A stretch of DNA of 64,000 nucleotides from positions 558,001 through 622,000 of the forward strand of contig CAWJJM010000012.1 of NCBI GenBank assembly GCA_963843275.1, read 5' to 3'. Each line of letters starts with the position of its first letter. Positions within the stretch are counted from its first letter, which is position 1. Origin of the DNA: CAWJJM01 sp963843275 (GTDB lineage Bacteria; Acidobacteriota; Thermoanaerobaculia; Multivoradales; JBCCEF01). Shown one piece after another: positions 1 through 9,039 of the stretch. The notes beneath the pieces were generated by a model that did no database searches, was not told where the DNA came from, and saw nothing but the letters and a program-made list of their open reading frames with translations. A program made the translations under genes and the position numbers.

Positions 1-909
1 GTGGTCCGCAACACCCTGTGGTCGACGGTCCTGCTGGTCCTTCTGGCGCTGTTCTTCGCCGTGTTCACCGCGCGGCGCGTCTCCGAGCCGGTGCAGCGCC
101 TCGCCGAGAGCACGCACCAGATCGCCGCCGGCAACTTCGGCGAGCGCATCGAGGTGGCCGCTCTGACCGCCGAGTTCGTGGACCTGGCGGCGGACTTCAA
201 CCGCATGGGCGGCCACGTCGAACGCTACGTCGACGAGCTCAAGCGCGCCGCCGCGGCCAACCGCGAGCTGTTCATCGGCTCGCTGCGCTCGTTCGCCGCC
301 GCCATCGACGCCAAGGACCCGTACACGCGCGGCCACTCCGAGCGGGTCGCGGCGCTGGCGCGGACCATCGGGCGCCACCTCAACCTCGGCGAGGAGGTGC
401 AGCACCGGGTGTGGATCGCCGCCCTGCTGCACGACGTCGGCAAGATCGGGGTCGAGGACCGGATCCTCCAGAAGGGCGGCGAGCTGGCCACCGAGGAGTT
501 CGAGCAGATGAAGGCCCACACCGTGATCGGCGCCGAGATCCTCGCCCCGATCGAGCAGCTCCGGGAGATGATCCCGGCGGTGCGCTGGCACCACGAGAAC
601 TGGAACGGCCGCGGTTACCCGGACGGGCTGCAGGGGGAGCGGATCCCCCTGTTGGCGCGGATCGTGGCCGTCGCCGACACGGTCGACGCCGTGACCACCG
701 ACCGGCCCTACCAGCGCGCCTACTCGCTGGAGGAGGCGGTGGCGACGGTGCGCCGGCTGGCCGGCACCCGCTTCGACGCCAAGGTGGTGACCGCCTTCCT
801 GCGCGCCTACGAGCGCGGCGAGGTGAAGGTGGCGCCGCTGCGGCCGCGCCCCGTGCGCCGGGCGGGCGGGGAGGCCGCGCCCTCGGCGCGCGCCGAGACC
901 GGGACCTGA
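1..909 (+). CDS. HAMP-HD-GYP domain protein, 5' end cut by window
   Basis: Putative cyclic-di-GMP phosphodiesterase of the HD-GYP class anchored in the inner membrane. The visible part starts with a hydrophobic helix (about residues 6-23), then a HAMP linker (SEPVQRLAESTHQIAAGNFG), then an HD-GYP domain from about residue 95. Metal and signature motifs are intact: RGHSERVA, LLHDVGKIG, the HHENWNGRGYPDG block and a DAVTTDRPY segment. HD-GYP enzymes hydrolyse c-di-GMP to pGpG/GMP; activity here is inferred from motifs. Base 1 reads GTG but it is probably an internal valine codon, because a sensor region and first membrane helix would normally precede the HAMP domain. The next gene begins 9 bases downstream, so the two are likely co-transcribed. 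Confidence 0.85.
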   Translation: MVRNTLWSTVLLVLLALFFAVFTARRVSEPVQRLAESTHQIAAGNFGERIEVAALTAEFVDLAADFNRMGGHVERYVDELKRAAAANRELFIGSLRSFAAAIDAKDPYTRGHSERVAALARTIGRHLNLGEEVQHRVWIAALLHDVGKIGVEDRILQKGGELATEEFEQMKAHTVIGAEILAPIEQLREMIPAVRWHHENWNGRGYPDGLQGERIPLLARIVAVADTVDAVTTDRPYQRAYSLEEAVATVRRLAGTRFDAKVVTAFLRAYERGEVKVAPLRPRPVRRAGGEAAPSARAETGT

Positions 910-918
910 CGCCGCCCG

Positions 919-1290
919 ATGCCCTACCACTACATCCTGGGGAACCTCCTCGCCGCCAACGACGGGGCCAGCGGAGTGCTGTTCCTCGACGACACCGGCG
1001 AGACGATCGACTTCGTCTGCGCCGAGCCCTCCCCGGAGGAGCTCCGGGTCCTCGGCGCCTACCTGGGGATCTACCTGCGGCAGGTGGAGCGCCTCGCCGA
1101 GGAGGGGGACCTCGGCACGCCGCGCCTGATCCACCTGGCGCGCGGCGCCTGGCACGTCTACACGGTGCCGCTCCCCGACGGCTACCACGTGGCGCTCGTG
1201 CAGCGCCACCCCGCCCTGGTGGCCCGCGCCCGGCGCAGCCTGGAGGTGGCCGCCGAGCAGCTCCGCGACCTGGTCTTCGACGGCGGCTGA
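919..1290 (+). CDS. Small roadblock/LC7-like protein
   Basis: A 123-residue cytosolic protein with no signal peptide or membrane segment. The pattern (GVLFLDDTGETIDFV near residues 19-33, a central helix AYLGIYLRQVERLAEE, then strands ending in GYHVALV and a C-terminal helix) resembles the alpha/beta roadblock/LC7 fold found in MglB-type regulators of small Ras-like GTPases. That assignment is by pattern only; no GTPase is visible nearby. It follows the HD-GYP gene by 9 bases and is presumably in its transcript. No strong Shine-Dalgarno is visible before the ATG. Confidence 0.5.
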   Translation: MPYHYILGNLLAANDGASGVLFLDDTGETIDFVCAEPSPEELRVLGAYLGIYLRQVERLAEEGDLGTPRLIHLARGAWHVYTVPLPDGYHVALVQRHPALVARARRSLEVAAEQLRDLVFDGG

Positions 1291-1363
1291 CGGCGCCGCG
1301 CCGCCCCTGCCCGGCGGCGTCCCGGCGCCCGTCCCGGCCCCCGGAGGACCCGGGGCGCTCCGC

Positions 1364-1369
1364 TATCAT
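1364..1369 (+). promoter_or_regulatory. -10-like TATCAT just before ftsY start
   Basis: TATCAT ends 6 bases before the ftsY ATG. If it is a real -10 element, transcription would begin at or next to the A of the ATG, giving a leaderless mRNA. The only GGAGG nearby lies about 30 bases upstream, too far to act as a ribosome binding site. No good -35 TTGACA is visible. Confidence 0.55.
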
Positions 1370-1375
1370 CCCGGC

Positions 1376-2374
1376 ATGAACGACGAGAACCCACGCGAGC
1401 CCGACGTCCTCGAGCTGGCGCCGGAGCGCCGCCTCCCCGAGGAGGAGGAGAAGAAGGGCTTCTGGGGCAAGCTGCGGCGCGGGCTCACCATGACCCACAC
1501 CGAGCTCCTCGAGAAGATGAGCGCCGCGATGGAGGGGCGCGCCACCGTCGACGAGGAGACGCTGGAGTTCCTCGAGGAGGTGCTGATCGGCTCCGACCTC
1601 GGCGTCGAGACGTCCCTGGAGCTGGTCGAGCAGCTCCGCGCCGACGTCCGGCCCAACGAGGCGATGGACATCTTCCGCCTGCGCCAGCGGCTGGTCGACG
1701 AGATGTCGGTCCTGCTGCTCGACGCGCCGCGCCCGCCGCAGTGGCGCGAGACGCCGGGCGGACCGCCGCGGATCACCCTGGTGGTGGGGGTCAACGGCGT
1801 CGGCAAGACCACCTCGGTGGCGAAGCTGGCCCGGCGGGCGCAGGGGCGCGGCGAGCGGGTGCTGATCGCCGCCGCCGACACCTTCCGTGCCGCCGCCATC
1901 GAGCAGCTCGAGCTCTGGGGACGGCGCCTCGGCGTCGACGTCATCCGCTCGCGCCCGGGCGGCGACCCCGCCGCGGTGGTCTTCGACGCCCTGCAGGCGG
2001 CGCGGGCGCGGCGCGCCGACGAGGTGCTGGTGGACACCGCCGGGCGCCTCCACACCAAGGAGCACCTGATGGGGGAGCTCGGCAAGATCGGCCGGGTGAT
2101 CGACCGCGAGGCGGGCGACTGGCAGCGCCGCACCCTGCTGGTCCTCGACGCCACCACCGGCCAGAACGCGATCAGCCAGGCGCGCACCTTCACCCAGGTG
2201 GTGCCGGTGGACGGGGTCCTGCTGGCCAAGCTCGACGGCACGGCGAAGGGCGGCATGGCGGTGGCGGTGGCGCGGGAGCTGCGGTTGCCGGTGGTGTACC
2301 TGGGGGTCGGGGAGAAGGCCGAGGACCTGGTGGAGTTCCGGCCGCGGGAGTTCGCGTCGGCGTTGCTCGGATGA
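1376..2374 (+). CDS. ftsY: Signal recognition particle receptor FtsY
   Basis: SRP receptor GTPase that docks ribosome-SRP complexes on the inner membrane for co-translational insertion. The 332-residue product has a short acidic N-terminus, an NG-domain helical bundle (about 35-115), and a GTPase core with the P-loop GVNGVGKTT (about 140), DTFRAAAIEQLELW, DTAGRLHTKEHLM, and TKLDGTAKGG-type motif (AKLDGTAKGG). The C-terminal GVGEKAEDLVEF stretch is also typical. The long acidic A domain of enterobacterial FtsY is absent, as in many bacteria. The start lacks a Shine-Dalgarno and sits directly behind a TATCAT element. Confidence 0.97.
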   Translation: MNDENPREPDVLELAPERRLPEEEEKKGFWGKLRRGLTMTHTELLEKMSAAMEGRATVDEETLEFLEEVLIGSDLGVETSLELVEQLRADVRPNEAMDIFRLRQRLVDEMSVLLLDAPRPPQWRETPGGPPRITLVVGVNGVGKTTSVAKLARRAQGRGERVLIAAADTFRAAAIEQLELWGRRLGVDVIRSRPGGDPAAVVFDALQAARARRADEVLVDTAGRLHTKEHLMGELGKIGRVIDREAGDWQRRTLLVLDATTGQNAISQARTFTQVVPVDGVLLAKLDGTAKGGMAVAVARELRLPVVYLGVGEKAEDLVEFRPREFASALLG

Positions 2375-2394
2375 GGGCGCGGGGTCGCGGGGGG

Positions 2395-3130
2395 CCCGCG
2401 GCGGGTCGCGGCGGGGAGGAGGCGGGACCGGAGGTGGGGGGGATCGCGGGGCGGCCTCCCCGGGGGCCGGCGCCGCTTCGGTGGTGGATGGGGGTGTCGC
2501 GGCGCCTGCGCGGCGGCCGCGCGCGGTCGGCGGTGGTGGTTCGGGGGCGGTGCGCTGGCGCGGCCGCCGAGCCCCCCGGGGAGGCCGCCCCGCGATCCCG
2601 GTCCCGGCGGTGGGGCCTCCTCCCGGCGCCGCTGCCGCCGCTCCGGCGGGGGTGGGCGGGCCGGCGGTCCGCGGCCGGAGGGGGGAGTGGGGGATGAACG
2701 GAAGGCTGTGGTGGACGAGGGGTGGTGAGGCCTGCGTCTCCGGGGTGGTGGGCCGGGGCGGTGGGGTGTGGGGGTCGCCGCGCTGCGCGCGGCCTCCCGT
2801 GGCCGGTGGGGATCGCGCGCGGCGGGCGGCGGTACCAAGGCTCTGGTGACCAGGGACCGGCCGCTGGTGGCGGCCGCCGAGCCCCCCGGGGGGCCGTCCC
2901 CGCGACCCCGGCACGGGCGGTGGGGCCTCCTCCCGGCGCCGCTGCCGCCGCTCCGGCGGGGGTCGGCGGGCCGGCGGTCCGCGGGCGGAGGGGGGAGTGG
3001 GGGATGAACGGAAGGCTGTGGTGGACGAGGGGAGGTGCGACCGGCGTCTACGAGGTGGTGGGCCGGGGCGGTGGGGTGTGGGGGTCGCCGCGCTGCGCGC
3101 GGCCCCCGGTGGCCGGTGGGGATCGCGCGA
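2395..3130 (+). repeat. Non-coding repeat region: two direct copies 310 bp apart plus an inverted fragment
   Basis: The 799-base gap between ftsY and ribD holds no credible gene. A segment of about 259 bases (2561-2819) recurs with few changes at 2871-3129, an offset of exactly 310 bases; shared landmarks include GGGGCCTCCTCCCGGCGCC, GGGGGATGAACGGAAGG and GGTCGCCGCGCTGCGCGC. Bases about 2411-2475 read as an imperfect reverse complement of the start of the direct copy (about 2566-2637), so RNA or single-stranded DNA could fold across it. Long open frames cross both strands, but their proteins are low-complexity R/P/G/A runs and 310 is not a multiple of three. Confidence 0.85.
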
Positions 3131-3173
3131 CGAGGCAGACGCAAGAGATGACGGTGCCGACGGGGACCTGCAC

Positions 3174-4298
3174 ATGAGCGCAGCGGAGCGCTGGGAGCCG
3201 TTCGTGCGGCGGGCGCTGCGGCTCGCCGCCCGGGGGCGCTACCGGGTGGCGCCCAATCCCATGGTGGGGGCGGTCGTGGTGCGGGACGGTGAGGTGGTGG
3301 GCGAGGGGTGGCACGCGGCGCTGGGGGAGCCGCACGCGGAGGCGGTGGCGCTGGCGGCCGCGGGGGAGAGGGCGCGGGGGGCGACGCTGTGCGTGACCCT
3401 CGAGCCGTGCGACCACCACGGCCGCACGCCGCCCTGCACGGAAGCGATCCTCGCCGCCGGGGTGGGGCGGCTGGTGGTCTGCCACGGGGATCCCAACCCG
3501 GCGCTGCCCGGCGGCGGCTGCCGGCGGCTGCGGGAGGCCGGCGTCGAGGTGCTGTCCGGGGTGCTGGCGGAGGAGGCGGCGCGGCTCAACCTGCGGTACC
3601 TGGTGCCAGCGGTCCTGGGACGGCCGGCGGTGACGCTGAAGTGGGCGATGAGCCTGGACGGGCGGATCGCCACCGCGGCGGGCGAGAGCCAGTGGATCTC
3701 CGGCGAGCCGGCGCGGCGCTGGGCGCTGGCCCTGCGCGAGGAGCACGATGCCGTCGCGGTGGGCAGCGGCACCGCGCTGGCCGACGATCCCCGGCTCGAC
3801 CGGCGTCTGGGGCGGGCGGTGGGACCGATCCTGCGGGTAGTCCTCGACCGCCGGCTGCGCCTGTCGCCGGCGGCCCGGATGCTGGCCGTCGACGGCCCGG
3901 TGCTGGTGTACACTGCCGCCGGTCCGGAGGCGGGGCGGCGGCGGGCTCTGGAAGCCCGCGGCGCCGAGGTCGTCGAGCTGGCCACGGTCGAGCCCGCGGT
4001 CGTCCTCGCCGACCTCCACCGCCGGGGAGTCGGCAGCCTGCTGGTCGAGGGCGGCGCGGCGGTGGCCGGGGCGTTCGCGGCGAGCGGCCTCTTCGACCGG
4101 GTCGCCGCGGCGGTGGCGCCACTGTTGATCGGGGGCGACACCGCTCCGGGCCCGCTGGGCGGCGCCGGCGCCGCGAGCCTGGCGGCGGCGCCACGGCTCG
4201 AGGGGCTGCGCGTGCGGCGCCGCGGCGCCGACCTTCTGCTCGATGGACTGAGACGGGGATGTTCACGGGAATTGTCGTCGAGCGCGGGCGCCTGCTGA
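3174..4298 (+). CDS. ribD: Riboflavin biosynthesis bifunctional deaminase/reductase RibD
   Basis: Converts the pyrimidine product of GTP cyclohydrolase II through deamination and reduction to the ribityl intermediate for flavin synthesis. The 374-residue protein has an N-terminal zinc deaminase domain with the HAE motif (GEPHAEAVAL, about residue 50) and the PCDHHGRTPPC cysteine pair, then a reductase domain (from about 145: LKWAMSLDGRIA, SGTALADDP, LLVEGG near residue 290). The start chosen is the ATG at 3174; reading further upstream enters the repeat region. Its end overlaps ribE by 40 bases. The last roughly 20 residues fall in that overlap and are not conserved-looking. Confidence 0.95.
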   Translation: MSAAERWEPFVRRALRLAARGRYRVAPNPMVGAVVVRDGEVVGEGWHAALGEPHAEAVALAAAGERARGATLCVTLEPCDHHGRTPPCTEAILAAGVGRLVVCHGDPNPALPGGGCRRLREAGVEVLSGVLAEEAARLNLRYLVPAVLGRPAVTLKWAMSLDGRIATAAGESQWISGEPARRWALALREEHDAVAVGSGTALADDPRLDRRLGRAVGPILRVVLDRRLRLSPAARMLAVDGPVLVYTAAGPEAGRRRALEARGAEVVELATVEPAVVLADLHRRGVGSLLVEGGAAVAGAFAASGLFDRVAAAVAPLLIGGDTAPGPLGGAGAASLAAAPRLEGLRVRRRGADLLLDGLRRGCSRELSSSAGAC

Positions 4299-4882
4299 GC
4301 GCCCCGGCGCCGTCAGGCCGGGGCGGCGTCGAGCTGGAGATCGCCCACAGCGCGGGTCTCGCCGAGCGCCTCGAGGTGGGCGCCAGCCTGGCGGTGTCCG
4401 GCGTCTGCCTCACCCTCACCGAGCTCCACGGCGGCGAGCGTGCCCGCTCCCGGGTCGAGCTCTCGCCCGAGACCCTGGCCCGCACCACGCTGGGCCGCCT
4501 CGCGGCCGGCGACGAGGTCAACCTCGAGCCGGCCCTGCGGGTCGGCGATCCCCTCGGCGGCCACTGGGTCCAGGGCCACGTCGACGGCGTCGTCGAGATC
4601 CTCGGGCGGGACGACCTCGTCGACCACAGCGTCTTCACCTTCGAGCTGCCGGAGGCTTTCGCCCACTACCTGGTGGAGAAGGGCTCGGTGGCCCTGGACG
4701 GCGTCAGCCTGACGGTGGCCCGTCGCCTCGAGGACCGCTTCACCGTGGCGCTCATCCCCCACACCCTGGAGGTCACCACCCTCGGCGGCCGCCGTCCCGG
4801 CGAGTGGCTGAACCTGGAGGTCGACGTGCTGGCGAAGTACGTCGAGCAGCTCCTCGTCCGCCGCGGGGACGCCGCCCCGTGA
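4259..4882 (+). CDS. ribE: Riboflavin synthase alpha subunit
   Basis: Dismutates two lumazine molecules into riboflavin. The 207-residue product has the typical two-barrel duplicated structure: it starts MFTGIVVERG, has GVCLTLTEL in the N-barrel, GDPLGGHWVQGHVDG at the junction, and KGSVALDGVSLTVA in the C-barrel, followed by a trimerising C-terminal helix (LAKYVEQLL). It begins inside the end of ribD (40-base overlap), so translation is probably coupled. ribBA and ribH are not in this window, so the rest of the pathway must lie elsewhere. Confidence 0.96.
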   Translation: MFTGIVVERGRLLSAPAPSGRGGVELEIAHSAGLAERLEVGASLAVSGVCLTLTELHGGERARSRVELSPETLARTTLGRLAAGDEVNLEPALRVGDPLGGHWVQGHVDGVVEILGRDDLVDHSVFTFELPEAFAHYLVEKGSVALDGVSLTVARRLEDRFTVALIPHTLEVTTLGGRRPGEWLNLEVDVLAKYVEQLLVRRGDAAP

Positions 4883-5859
4883 CCCCGCCGTCCCCGGGCG
4901 CCGTCTCCCCGCCCCGCGCCGCGACGCGGGTGGCGGAGCCGGCCGGCTTCTGGATCCGCTACACCCCGCGCGGTTGGCCGGCGCCCGACCGTCCATGGCT
5001 CGACCTCGGGCGCGGCACCCTGGGGGCGGCGAGCGGCGGCGCCGGAGCGCTGCCGGAGCCGGCCGGCGCGCCGTTCGACGACGTCCTGTGGCTCCCCCCG
5101 GTGCCCGACGAGCTGGCCGGCGAGCGCGACCGGCTGGCCGCGGGCCACCTCGCCGCCGGCACCCCGGTCCTCGTCGGCCTCGTGGCGGGGCAGGCGGCGG
5201 CGGTGCCGGGTGCGGTCCCGCTGGTCGACCCGCTGGCGGCGTTGCTCGCCGAAGACGCGGCCGTCCTCGCCGAGGTGCCCGCCGGCGCGGCCGTCGCCTG
5301 GCCCCTCGTCGCCGGCCTCACCGACCGCCCCGAGCTGGTGGCCGCAGGCCTGGAGCACCTCGCCGCCGCCGGGGCCGGGGCGGTGCAGGCGACGGTGCCG
5401 CGGCTGGAGGCCGCCGCCCGCCGCCGCCTCGCCGACCACGCCGGCGATCCCGAGGCGTTCGACCGCCTGTTCCACGGGCCCGAGCCGGACGAGCGGGCCT
5501 TCGCCCGCGCCGCCGCCCGCCAGGGCTTCGACGTCTTCCTGGCCCGCCCGCTGCCGCGCGCCCCCCTGGGCGGTGCCGGCAACCGGCGGCTGGCCGAGGT
5601 GCTCTACCTGGCGGCCGAGCTGTGGCTGCGGCTGGGGCGGTCGCCGGAGGCGGGGCAGGCGCTGTTCCGTGCCGCCCGCTGGGTCGACGAGAGCGGCTAC
5701 GATCTGGAGGCGCTGGCGCGCGAGGGCAACCTCGGCGTGGTGGCGGCGATCGACGCGAGGAGCCGCGAGCTGCTCGAGGCAACGGTGGCGTCGGGCGGCG
5801 AGCCGGAGCTGCTCGCGGCGCTCCGGCGCGCCTACACCGGGGACGAGGAGATCGGATGA
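4879..5859 (+). CDS. Uncharacterised protein in the riboflavin operon
   Basis: I do not recognise this 326-residue protein. It starts with GTG overlapping the ribE stop (GTGA) and ends in an ATGA overlap with the next gene, so it is firmly part of the rib transcript. It is alanine- and leucine-rich with no signal peptide or transmembrane helix. The middle contains repeated small-residue helices that could form an alpha/beta fold (VLVGLVAGQAAAVPGAVPL), and the C-terminal third (RRLAEVLYLAAELWLRLGRS onwards) looks all-helical and TPR-like. A cytosolic role linked to flavin use is only a guess from position. Confidence 0.6.
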   Translation: MTPPSPGAVSPPRAATRVAEPAGFWIRYTPRGWPAPDRPWLDLGRGTLGAASGGAGALPEPAGAPFDDVLWLPPVPDELAGERDRLAAGHLAAGTPVLVGLVAGQAAAVPGAVPLVDPLAALLAEDAAVLAEVPAGAAVAWPLVAGLTDRPELVAAGLEHLAAAGAGAVQATVPRLEAAARRRLADHAGDPEAFDRLFHGPEPDERAFARAAARQGFDVFLARPLPRAPLGGAGNRRLAEVLYLAAELWLRLGRSPEAGQALFRAARWVDESGYDLEALAREGNLGVVAAIDARSRELLEATVASGGEPELLAALRRAYTGDEEIG

Positions 5860-6575
5860 ACAGAGGGATCGTGGTCGGGTTTCTGGCCCTGCTGGCGGTG
5901 GCGCCGGCGGCGCGCGGCTGGGAGGTGCGGCGCGACGCGTCGAAGGAGGACTTCTCGGCCTTCCACCGGCGGTTCGCCACCGCCGTCTACCACTACCCGC
6001 GGCACGGCGCCTCGTCGCTGGGCCTGGTGGGCTTCGACGTCTACGCCGACGCCGCGGCCGACCAGGGCTTCGACGGCGCCAACTTCTACGACGGCGCCGT
6101 CTCGGGCGACCTCACCGGCGGCTGGCTGACCGTGGCGCGGGTCGGCGCGCGCAAGGGCCTGCCGGGCGGCATCGACCTCGGCGCCGCCTACGTCAAGGTG
6201 CTCGACAGCGGCCTCGAGCTGGTCTCGGCCGACCTGCAGTGGTCGGTGATCGACGGCGGGCTGGTCTCGCCCGCCCTCGCGGTGCGGCTGACGGGCACGC
6301 GGACGCTCAACGCCGACGCCTACGACCTCGACGAGTACGGGGCGGAGGTGCTGGTCAGCAAGGGCTTCGCCGTCGTCACGCCCTATGCCGGCGCCGGCCT
6401 CGTCTACAGCAAGGGCACCCTCGACCGCGGCGACGGCACCGAGCTCTCCACCGACGACACCCGCCCGGTGGTCTACGCCGGCGCGACGCTCAACCTGCTG
6501 CTGCCCAAGATCACCTTCGAGGTGGAGCGCGGCGTGGCGACCCAGGCGGCCCTGCGCATCGCCATCGGATTCTGA
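5856..6575 (+). CDS. Predicted outer-membrane beta-barrel protein
   Basis: A 239-residue protein with a clear N-terminal signal peptide (RGIVVGFLALLAVAPAARG, cleavage near residue 21). The rest alternates polar and hydrophobic residues in short strands separated by Gly/Asp/Asn turns, and the chain ends in an aromatic residue (AIGF), the usual C-terminal signal for BAM-assisted barrel insertion. Its start overlaps the stop of the previous gene (ATGA), making it the last overlapping member of the ribD-ribE unit. No specific porin family is recognised. The link between an outer-membrane barrel and riboflavin genes is unusual. Confidence 0.65.
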   Translation: MNRGIVVGFLALLAVAPAARGWEVRRDASKEDFSAFHRRFATAVYHYPRHGASSLGLVGFDVYADAAADQGFDGANFYDGAVSGDLTGGWLTVARVGARKGLPGGIDLGAAYVKVLDSGLELVSADLQWSVIDGGLVSPALAVRLTGTRTLNADAYDLDEYGAEVLVSKGFAVVTPYAGAGLVYSKGTLDRGDGTELSTDDTRPVVYAGATLNLLLPKITFEVERGVATQAALRIAIGF

Positions 6576-6595
6576 CCGGCCGGAGGAACCCGCCC

Positions 6596-7666
<1,071 letters not shown>

Positions 7667-7912
7667 GCTCGTCCCGTCGTCCCCGGCAGTGACCAGGCGT
7701 GCCGCCGGTTCTCCTCTGCCACGCCCGATCCGGCGCACTGTCGCCCCGACGGTCCTGGCCCGGCACTTCCCGTCTGCGGACTCCGGGCCGGTCCGGTCGC
7801 CCCGTTCGGCGCCCCGATAGCCACCGTCCCCTCACCGCCGGTCGCCCGCGCGAAGTCCCTCATCGCACCCGTCCGAAAGCGTCAGGGCGGTCCGGGGCGG
7901 CGGCCAGCGGGC

Positions 7913-7974
7913 GGGGGAGTCGGAGGGCGCCTCCGGAGGCTCTCCGCCGGAGGAGTCGCCCTCCGAGCTCCCCC
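7913..7974. other. Array hairpin, unit 1
   Basis: Inner stem: GTCGGAGGGCG then CCTCCGG, a 10-base loop, CCGGAGG, a bulged AGT, and CGCCCTCCGA. Outer stem GGGGGAG pairs with CTCCCCC. Compared with units 3 and 4 one stem pair is C-G there and G-C here, that is, both partners changed. The loop is 3 bases shorter than in the other units. Confidence 0.8.
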
Positions 7975-8222
7975 AGCACAGCGGCCCCCGGACCGCCCGC
8001 CCAGGGTAGGCAATCGCTGGTGCCTCTACCCTCAGAGGTTCGCCTGGTAGCGCCCCTCCGGTCCCCGGCCGGCACTCTCCGTCTGCGGACTCCGGGCCGG
8101 TCCGGTCGCCCCGTTCGGCGCCCCGATAGCCACCGTCCGCTCACCGCCGGTCGCCCGTGCGAAGTCCCTCGTCGCACCCGGTCCGAAAGCGTCAGGACGG
8201 TCCGGGGCGGCGGCGAGCGGGC

Positions 8223-8287
8223 GGGGGAGTCGGAGGGCGCCTCCGGAGGCTCTCCCGCGCCGGAGGAGTCGCCGTCCGACCTCCCCC
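8223..8287. other. Array hairpin, unit 2
   Basis: Same arms as the other units with a 13-base loop and outer GGGGGAG/CTCCCCC. It carries GAGGGCG on the 5' arm but CGCCGTC on the 3' arm, leaving one G-G mismatch. It looks like an intermediate or recombinant between unit 1 and units 3/4. Confidence 0.8.
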
Positions 8288-8533
8288 AGCACAGCCGCCC
8301 CCGGACCGCCCGCCCACGGTACGCAATCGCTGGTGCCTTCGCCACCAGCGGCTCGCCTGGAGCGGCCTCCGGTCCCCATCCAGCACTCTCCGTCTGCGGA
8401 CTCCGAGCCGCGTCGGTCGTCCCCTTCGGTGCCCCGACAGCCACCGTCCGCCCACCACCGGTCGCCTGCGCGAAGTTCCTCATCGCACCCGGTCCGCCAG
8501 TGTCAGGGCGGTCCGGGGAGGCGGCGAGCGGGC

Positions 8534-8599
8534 GGGGGAGGTCGGACGGCGCCTCCGGAGGCTCTCCCGCGCCGGAGGAGTCGCCGTCCGACCTCCCCC
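8534..8599. other. Array hairpin, unit 3
   Basis: The most complete copy: the 18-base arm GGGGGAGGTCGGACGGCG is perfectly complementary to CGCCGTCCGACCTCCCCC, and the inner CCTCCGG pairs with CCGGAGG. This gives 25 pairs interrupted only by the bulged AGT, closed by a 13-base loop. Confidence 0.85.
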
Positions 8600-8846
8600 A
8601 GCACAGCCGCCCCCGGCCCGCCCGCCCACGGTACGCAATCGCCGGTTCCTCGACCCTCAGAGGTTCGCCTGGAGCGCCCCTCCGGTCACCATCCAGCACT
8701 CTCCGTCTGCGGACTCCGAGCCGCGTCGGTCGTCCCCTTCGGTGCCCCGATAGCCACCGTCCGCCCACCACCGGTCGCCCGTGCGAAGTTCCTCATCGCA
8801 CCCGGTCCGCCAGTGTCAGGGCGGTCCGGGGCGGCGGCGAGCGGGC

Positions 8847-8911
8847 GGGGGAGTCGGACGGCGCCTCCGGAGGCTCTCCCGCGCCGGAGGAGTCGCCGTC
8901 CGACCTTCCCC
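8847..8911. other. Array hairpin, unit 4
   Basis: Same structure; the outer 3' arm reads CTTCCCC so one pair becomes G-T, and the 3' side has one extra C. The inner 18 pairs (TCGGACGGCG and CCTCCGG arms) are intact. Confidence 0.8.
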
Positions 8912-9039
8912 AGCACAGCCGCCCCCGGCCCGCCCGCCCACGGCGCGCGATCGCGGGGTTCCCCCCCGTCCGACAGCAGACCACCGGCGGCCCGGTCTCG
9001 CCACCACCCGCCGCAGCCGCCCGGTCCGCGCTCGCGCCC

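Larger units (their letters stand above)
7690..8965 (+). repeat. Tandem array: four units of about 310 bp with a conserved hairpin
   Basis: The 1,373-base gap between the threonine aldolase and ridA is filled by tandem repeats. Landmarks recur at intervals of 309-313 bases: TCTGCGGACTCCG at about 7773, 8082, 8393 and 8706; and a long hairpin at 7913, 8223, 8534 and 8847. Each unit also holds CCCCAGCACAGCCGCC and a GCCCCGATAGCCACCGTCC-like block. The first and last units are partial. Open frames run along both strands but shift from unit to unit because 310, 311 and 313 are not multiples of three, so I treat the array as non-coding DNA or RNA. Confidence 0.92.

Noticed and set aside
2375..3173. 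FMN riboswitch before ribD
   Set aside because: The upstream region is repeat sequence; I could not find the conserved RFN blocks. A covariance-model search would settle it.
380..3175. Very long minus-strand open frame opposite ftsY and the first repeat gap
   Set aside because: Product is a low-complexity R/P/A run, lies antisense to an obvious ftsY, and crosses repeats of non-triplet period. High GC leaves few stop codons.
7690..8965. CRISPR array
   Set aside because: Units of about 310 bp with no short repeat-spacer alternation and no cas genes nearby.
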